From the NCBI RefSeq assembly GCF_050314255.1, contig NZ_JBNPMZ010000007.1:67231-131230 (forward strand): a stretch of 64,000 nt of DNA, in the 5' to 3' direction. The notes under the pieces are model-generated. The model was not told where the DNA came from and made no database searches. It was given only the letters and a program-made list of their open reading frames with translations. A program made the position numbers and the translations under genes. This document shows, piece by piece, positions 60,184 through 64,000 of the stretch (positions are counted from its first letter, which is position 1; each line of letters begins with the position of its first letter). The DNA is from Claveliimonas sp034178805. Lineage in GTDB: Bacteria; Bacillota; Clostridia; Lachnospirales; Lachnospiraceae.

Positions 60184-60996
60184 CTAATCCCCACCACGCA
60201 ACTCCCAGTAAAAGATATACTGCTGCAGTACACCCTCATATCCTTTATAGCGTCTTCTGGGGAATCCCCGTTTATAATGCATCTCCAGCGCCTGTCGGAT
60301 ATGCGTATCAACGGGAAACGCCTGCAGATGATGCAATCCAAACAAGCAGATACAGTCCGCAACCTTCTCTCCGACACCAAATAACTGCAACAATTCTTCC
60401 TTTGCTTTTTTATACGGCATTTCTTTCACAGCATCCAGATCCACTTCGCCTGCCACAATACTTTTTGCCGTTCTCACCACATATTTGCTCCGGTATCCCA
60501 GATTACATTCCTTCAAAGCATCGTCCGTCAGGTTTGCCAGCGCCTCCGGCGTGGGAAAAGCATAGTATACCTCTCCCCTGTCATTTAATTTTTGTTCTCC
60601 GTAGCTCTCGCAGATATTCTGGATACATCTGCGGATACGGACAATATTATTTTGCTGTGAGATAAGAAATGAGACGATCATTTCCCACAGATCCTGCCGC
60701 AATATCCGTATCCCCGAGCCAAATTCTGCTGCATTCCTAAGATATGTATCATTGGGATTAATCCGCGCTATATATGACGCATAATCTATGTCCAGATCAA
60801 AATATATTTTCCAGAATTCTTCGTACTCCTCTTCATCACAAAAAAATGTGACCTCTGCTCCGTGCTGTTCCACCTCCAGATATCGTCCGGAAGCAATCAC
60901 ACTGTAAGTATCTTCGCTAATCTGATTCATTCGAAAACACTCTCCCGAATCGCAGATCTGCGCAAGACTGAAATTCTCTATTGTCCTTTTTAACAT
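60184..60996 (-). CDS. 8-oxoguanine DNA glycosylase, OGG1 type
   Basis: A 270-residue repair enzyme with an OGG_N domain (NFSLAQICDSGECFRMNQIS) and a HhH-GPD domain. The catalytic Lys is in QLFGVGEKVADCICLFGL and the catalytic Asp in QAFPVDTHIRQAL. It removes 8-oxoguanine from DNA. It overlaps the upstream deacylase gene by 7 bp. Confidence 0.93.
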   Translation of the reverse strand: MLKRTIENFSLAQICDSGECFRMNQISEDTYSVIASGRYLEVEQHGAEVTFFCDEEEYEEFWKIYFDLDIDYASYIARINPNDTYLRNAAEFGSGIRILRQDLWEMIVSFLISQQNNIVRIRRCIQNICESYGEQKLNDRGEVYYAFPTPEALANLTDDALKECNLGYRSKYVVRTAKSIVAGEVDLDAVKEMPYKKAKEELLQLFGVGEKVADCICLFGLHHLQAFPVDTHIRQALEMHYKRGFPRRRYKGYEGVLQQYIFYWELRGGD

Positions 60997-61568
60997 AACT
61001 TCACCGTAATATAATCATGATGTACCGCTTCCAGATATTTCCCAAATACATCCTCCGTCTTCATCTTCAGACTGGATGTATTCACACACGGATGGCAGCC
61101 GAATTCTTCCTGCTGTAACACATCTTCATCTACCAGAAGCTGTACCTTATTCTCCGGATCGAATATCAGCCCCATTATCGTTGCAGAACCCGGTGTTACA
61201 TTCAGATATTTTTCCATATCTTCTCCCGAGGCAAATGACAGCCTTGAGGTTGGTATCTGCTTTGACAGTTCCTTCGTCTGGAGTGTCTTTTCTCCCGGCA
61301 TCAATAGTAAATAAAACGCAGTCTTCTGTCTGTTACACAAAAACAGATTCTTACAGATATTGATTCCCAGAATCTTGTCCACCTCCAGACAGTCTGCAAT
61401 GGTTCCCACCGCTTCATGGTCTGTCCTGTAATATGAGATTCCCAATGAATCCAGTACATCATATACCTTGATTTCCTTTTCCTTACGTCCCGAAACGTCT
61501 TCGGGACGGCCTTTATACAGTATCATATTCCAATCCTTCTCTACGTAATTTTCTTGAGTCATTTTCAT
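60990..61568 (-). CDS. YbaK/PrdX-like aminoacyl-tRNA deacylase
   Basis: A 192-residue protein of the YbaK/ProX family, with YYRTDHEAVGTIADCLEVDK, the conserved Lys in GINICKNLFLCN, and GSATIMGLIFDPENKVQLLV. In C. sticklandii the member PrdX hydrolyses Ala-tRNA(Pro). This copy is about 20 kb from the prd genes and is paired with a DNA glycosylase. GGAGG lies ten bases before the ATG. Confidence 0.87.
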   Translation of the reverse strand: MKMTQENYVEKDWNMILYKGRPEDVSGRKEKEIKVYDVLDSLGISYYRTDHEAVGTIADCLEVDKILGINICKNLFLCNRQKTAFYLLLMPGEKTLQTKELSKQIPTSRLSFASGEDMEKYLNVTPGSATIMGLIFDPENKVQLLVDEDVLQQEEFGCHPCVNTSSLKMKTEDVFGKYLEAVHHDYITVKLC

Positions 61569-61658
61569 TGTAGCACTTCCTCCTTCTTATGAATACCGAT
61601 TTTTTATCTTTTTCATCAAATTGGATTTTTCAGGCTGAAATGCCTATGAAAATCTGAA

Positions 61659-61687
61659 TTGACATTCCCTCCTTCAACTCGTATAAT
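61659..61687 (+). promoter_or_regulatory. Consensus promoter of the GNAT gene
   Basis: TTGACA (61659-61664), exactly 17 bases, TATAAT (61682-61687): both hexamers are perfect. Confidence 0.85.
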
Positions 61688-61697
61688 AAATAAGAAC

Positions 61698-61730
61698 AAA
61701 GAAGTGGCCTCTGCTGCTTCTTTATTTTTT
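61698..61730 (+). terminator. Promoter-proximal terminator-like hairpin in the GNAT leader
   Basis: AAAGAAG/CTTCTTT (61698-61704 with 61717-61723) is followed by A and a run of T. It lies between the consensus promoter and the RBS, so it could attenuate the gene it precedes. Confidence 0.55.
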
Positions 61731-61753
61731 TATTGATTTTTAAGGAGATTATT

Positions 61754-62182
61754 ATGGAATTTAAAACTGCTTCGATTGAAGATTTTGACATTGCTTTCGA
61801 CTTTATTGAAAAATTATGGACATACAATAGTTATGACCGTACTGAAGTATATGATGTGTATAAAAAAATTATTACAGATCCCGATTCTTTTGCATTTTTC
61901 CTTTTTGATGAAAATAAATGTGTCGGATTCTGCCATGGCTGTTATTTTAACACCTTCTGGATGGCAGGGCTGACCTGTTATGTTTCCAGTATTATCATTG
62001 ATGAAAATTTACGGGGAAAGGGATATGGTACTGCACTGATGGATCATGCAAGGGAACTTGCTGTGGACAGAGGCTGCAAGGCTATGATCCTGGATTCCGG
62101 ATTTCCCCGCACCTCTGCCCACGCTTTTTATGAAAAATACGGTTTTGAAAAAGGATGTTATGGTTTTGAACTTATCCTCTGA
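61754..62182 (+). CDS. GNAT family N-acetyltransferase
   Basis: A 142-residue acetyltransferase with the acetyl-CoA loop IIDENLRGKGYGTALMDHAR and the C-terminal FPRTSAHAFYEKYGFEKG. The ATG at 61754 has AAGGAG upstream. The substrate is unknown. It is convergent with the SEDS gene, and the two overlap by 11 bp at their ends. Confidence 0.9.
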   Translation: MEFKTASIEDFDIAFDFIEKLWTYNSYDRTEVYDVYKKIITDPDSFAFFLFDENKCVGFCHGCYFNTFWMAGLTCYVSSIIIDENLRGKGYGTALMDHARELAVDRGCKAMILDSGFPRTSAHAFYEKYGFEKGCYGFELIL

Positions 62183-63530
62183 TGATCGGTATCCTGCCTC
62201 TCTTCGGTGTTCTTTGCTGATGAGCGGGCAGGATATTTTTATATCTGTAAATGCTCAGGATGATACCCAGCATGATATAGCTTACCACGATGTTGCTTCC
62301 TCCCGCCGAAAAAAACGGAAGATAAGACTGAGCTGCCGGTAAAAATCCCATGCTCATCAGAATATTTATAATAGCATTGCAACAGAATACGGTTCCACAG
62401 CCGCATCCCACAAGCATTCCCAGCTCGTTCCTTTGATTAAACGAAATACGAAATATTCTAACCATCAGAAAAACAAGAACACCGAACACCAACAAACCTG
62501 CAAGCATCCCGTAAGCAGCAATCAGGTATACGAAAATATAATCTCTGCTATACTCAAACGTTGGATTATCCAGCATCTGTCTGACTGTATCGGAAGAACT
62601 TCCTCCTATCACACTGCTTTCTGATAATAAAGTGCGCAGAATTTTTCTCAAATAACTCTCTTCTCCCTGACCAAAAATAGCTTTCAATCTTGCCATCTGA
62701 TAATCTGCAAGCCAATGACATTTTATTGCGATACCCAAGAAAACTGCCGGACCTCCTGCAATGATTCCCCATAACAGAAGAATCATCCTGCGCTTTGCAA
62801 TACGAAACCAGCCTTTATATACGGCAATTGACAATACAACTGCCATAGAAAACAAAAGAATCACAGCCAGATTCAAGCTTGGCATCCGAAGCGCTGTGAA
62901 AACCGGGATGATCATCCATATTAATGCCAGCACAATCCCTTTTCTTCCGCTTCCCCGGTATTGATAAAGAACCGCTGCATAAACCGGCACATAGAGCATT
63001 AACATGGCAAAAAGTGATATACTGATTCCGGCTATGTAAATATGGCTTACCCTTCCGTTAATCATAAGACCCCACCCGGAAACCGCCAACACAGACACTC
63101 CTATCATGAATCCGGCAATGATTTTAGCATACTTTGCAATAACGGTATAATCCAGGCGGTAAATGAACAGCATTATCCCAAAACCAAATATGGTGTGGAA
63201 GGCAAAACGGAAGCTCTCCATCCGATTATTCCCGATAGCAATATGGATAACAATTCCGGCTATGCTGATAACGGCAGCCATCAAAACCATATCCCATGCC
63301 AAAGCCGGTCTGTGAATCCGGTCCATGGCTATTCCCACCTCTATCGGATCACCCATATCTCGAACGGCTTCTTCTAATGCTTCCGACCGTGACATCCCCT
63401 CAGCCACATTTGCTTCTGCCTGATCTTCCATATGATTGCGTATTTCCTCTTCGATCATTTCATGGGCTTTCCTGCACCGTACCTGTTCTAATACGTTTCT
63501 AATATATTCATCCATACAATTCATGTCCAT
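62172..63530 (-). CDS. HAAS-domain / FtsW-RodA-SpoVE (SEDS) fusion membrane protein
   Basis: A 452-residue protein. The N-terminal 75 residues form a helical HAAS-type domain (MIEEEIRNHMEDQAEANVAE, then SRSEALEEAVRDMGDPIEVG), which usually pairs with PadR regulators and permeases. The rest has about ten helices and the SEDS signature near the end (IINILMSMGFLPAAQSYLPF, then FFSAGGSNIVVSYIM). The SRDYIF segment retains the acidic residue expected in the large extracellular loop of RodA/FtsW, but the usual EE pair after it is AA here. A peptidoglycan glycosyltransferase role is possible, not shown. It begins three bases after padR. Confidence 0.85.
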   Translation of the reverse strand: MDMNCMDEYIRNVLEQVRCRKAHEMIEEEIRNHMEDQAEANVAEGMSRSEALEEAVRDMGDPIEVGIAMDRIHRPALAWDMVLMAAVISIAGIVIHIAIGNNRMESFRFAFHTIFGFGIMLFIYRLDYTVIAKYAKIIAGFMIGVSVLAVSGWGLMINGRVSHIYIAGISISLFAMLMLYVPVYAAVLYQYRGSGRKGIVLALIWMIIPVFTALRMPSLNLAVILLFSMAVVLSIAVYKGWFRIAKRRMILLLWGIIAGGPAVFLGIAIKCHWLADYQMARLKAIFGQGEESYLRKILRTLLSESSVIGGSSSDTVRQMLDNPTFEYSRDYIFVYLIAAYGMLAGLLVFGVLVFLMVRIFRISFNQRNELGMLVGCGCGTVFCCNAIINILMSMGFLPAAQSYLPFFSAGGSNIVVSYIMLGIILSIYRYKNILPAHQQRTPKRGRIPIIRG

Positions 63531-63533
63531 ACA

Positions 63534-63863
63534 TTACACCCCCATCGCCAGAACCTGTGTAACTGCATCTGCATACTCACGCCATTCTTCTGTCTTTTTT
63601 GCCAACATACTTCTCCCCTGCTTAGTAATGCTGTAATACTTTCTCACCTTTCCGCAAAATTCCTGTTCATAGCCTGTTACCATCCCTTTATCTTCCAGCC
63701 CATGTAAGAGCGGATAAAGTGTTCCGGCTTTCAGTTCGAACACATTCTGAGACCGACTGCGAAGAGTTTCTATCATCTCATAGCCATACATATCCTTTTC
63801 AGATAAAAGCTTCAGAATCAACATCGTCATACTGCCGGAAACCAGAGATTTTTCAACTGCCAT
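63534..63863 (-). CDS. PadR family transcriptional regulator
   Basis: A 109-residue winged-helix regulator, KSLVSGSMTMLILKLLSEKD, with MYGYEMIETLRSRSQNVFEL and LKAGTLYPLLHGLEDKGMVT. The ATG at 63863 has GGAGGTG upstream. It lies directly before the HAAS-SEDS gene; PadR-HAAS pairs are a recurrent regulatory module. Confidence 0.92.
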   Translation of the reverse strand: MAVEKSLVSGSMTMLILKLLSEKDMYGYEMIETLRSRSQNVFELKAGTLYPLLHGLEDKGMVTGYEQEFCGKVRKYYSITKQGRSMLAKKTEEWREYADAVTQVLAMGV

Positions 63864-63916
63864 AATCATTCACCTCCATTTTTCATAACTGTCTTACTCC
63901 ACATACAACAACGCAC

Positions 63917-63975
63917 ATATCGGTCATCTACATATCGATTAACTATATAATATATCGAGAATCTATATATGTCAA
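63917..63975 (-). promoter_or_regulatory. padR promoter with three ATATCG repeats
   Basis: Minus-strand TTGACA (63970-63975), 17 bases, TATTAT (63947-63952). ATATCG occurs on the plus strand at 63917, 63932 and 63952, twice as CATATCG and spaced 15 and 20 bases. They lie over the spacer and downstream of the -10, where autoregulation by PadR could act. Confidence 0.6.
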
Positions 63976-64000
63976 GATGAAAATTTGCCGCTTCCTGTAC

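Noticed and set aside
1..64000. Insertion sequences, prophage, CRISPR arrays, rRNA genes
   Set aside because: None found. The only tRNA seen is selC, and the palindromes noted carry no transposase gene.

Overview
The window looks like a chromosomal segment of a low-GC, anaerobic, amino-acid-fermenting member of the Clostridia. Lachnospiraceae is most likely, of the kind that includes Stickland-capable gut species such as Clostridium scindens; that placement is inferred from gene content only. Supporting traits are AdhE, an [FeFe] hydrogenase, D-proline reductase, selenocysteine machinery, an S10-spc-alpha cluster with zinc-type S14 and L36, and GGAGG Shine-Dalgarno sites. No rRNA, CRISPR array, prophage or intact transposon was seen.

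Region by region. 1-10,800: the tail of a plus-strand membrane protein, then minus-strand adhE, a two-gene [FeFe] hydrogenase operon whose partner subunit is a GltD/NfnB-like flavoprotein, and a MacB-type ABC export operon. 10,800-27,750: the complete S10-spc-alpha ribosomal protein supercluster on the minus strand, including rpmD and a GTG-initiated rpmJ. It has two folded leaders and two odd structured spacers inside it. 27,770-31,280: a YcxB-like membrane protein, then two tandem plus-strand TSUP (TauE/SafE-type) transporters. Each transporter has its own promoter followed at once by a terminator-like leader. An apparent minus-strand small transcript follows. 31,280-33,520: folD, fchA and gcvH on the minus strand, behind a glycine riboswitch.

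33,600-41,880: the D-proline reductase cluster prdE, prdD, prdB (UGA-encoded selenocysteine), a small gene, prdA and prdC on the minus strand. The selenocysteine tRNA gene selC lies in the divergent intergenic region, and prdF (proline racemase) is on the plus strand behind a sigma-54-type promoter with an upstream palindromic activator site. 41,980-50,920: a selenium operon on the minus strand: yedF, selD (itself a UGA-containing selenoprotein gene), selA, selB, a LysR regulator, a cysteine desulfurase, a YedE-type transporter, a TusA-like protein and a Se/S-carrier-like DUF3343 protein. Together these import and activate selenium, make Sec-tRNA and deliver it to UGA codons such as the one in PrdB. 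The prd genes then use D-proline, made by the racemase, as an electron acceptor.

50,920-64,000: mixed housekeeping and accessory genes. They include an rRNA methyltransferase-like gene whose 3' end lies in a 54-bp perfect palindrome, a CBM9-like protein, nagB, a HAD phosphatase with a coupled 53-codon gene and an M18 aminopeptidase. Also present are a Tet(M)-like GTPase fused to a Rae1/YacP-type NYN nuclease, an acyltransferase, an OGG1-type glycosylase and a YbaK/PrdX-like deacylase. A GNAT enzyme behind a consensus promoter plus terminator, a HAAS-SEDS fusion and a PadR regulator close the window.
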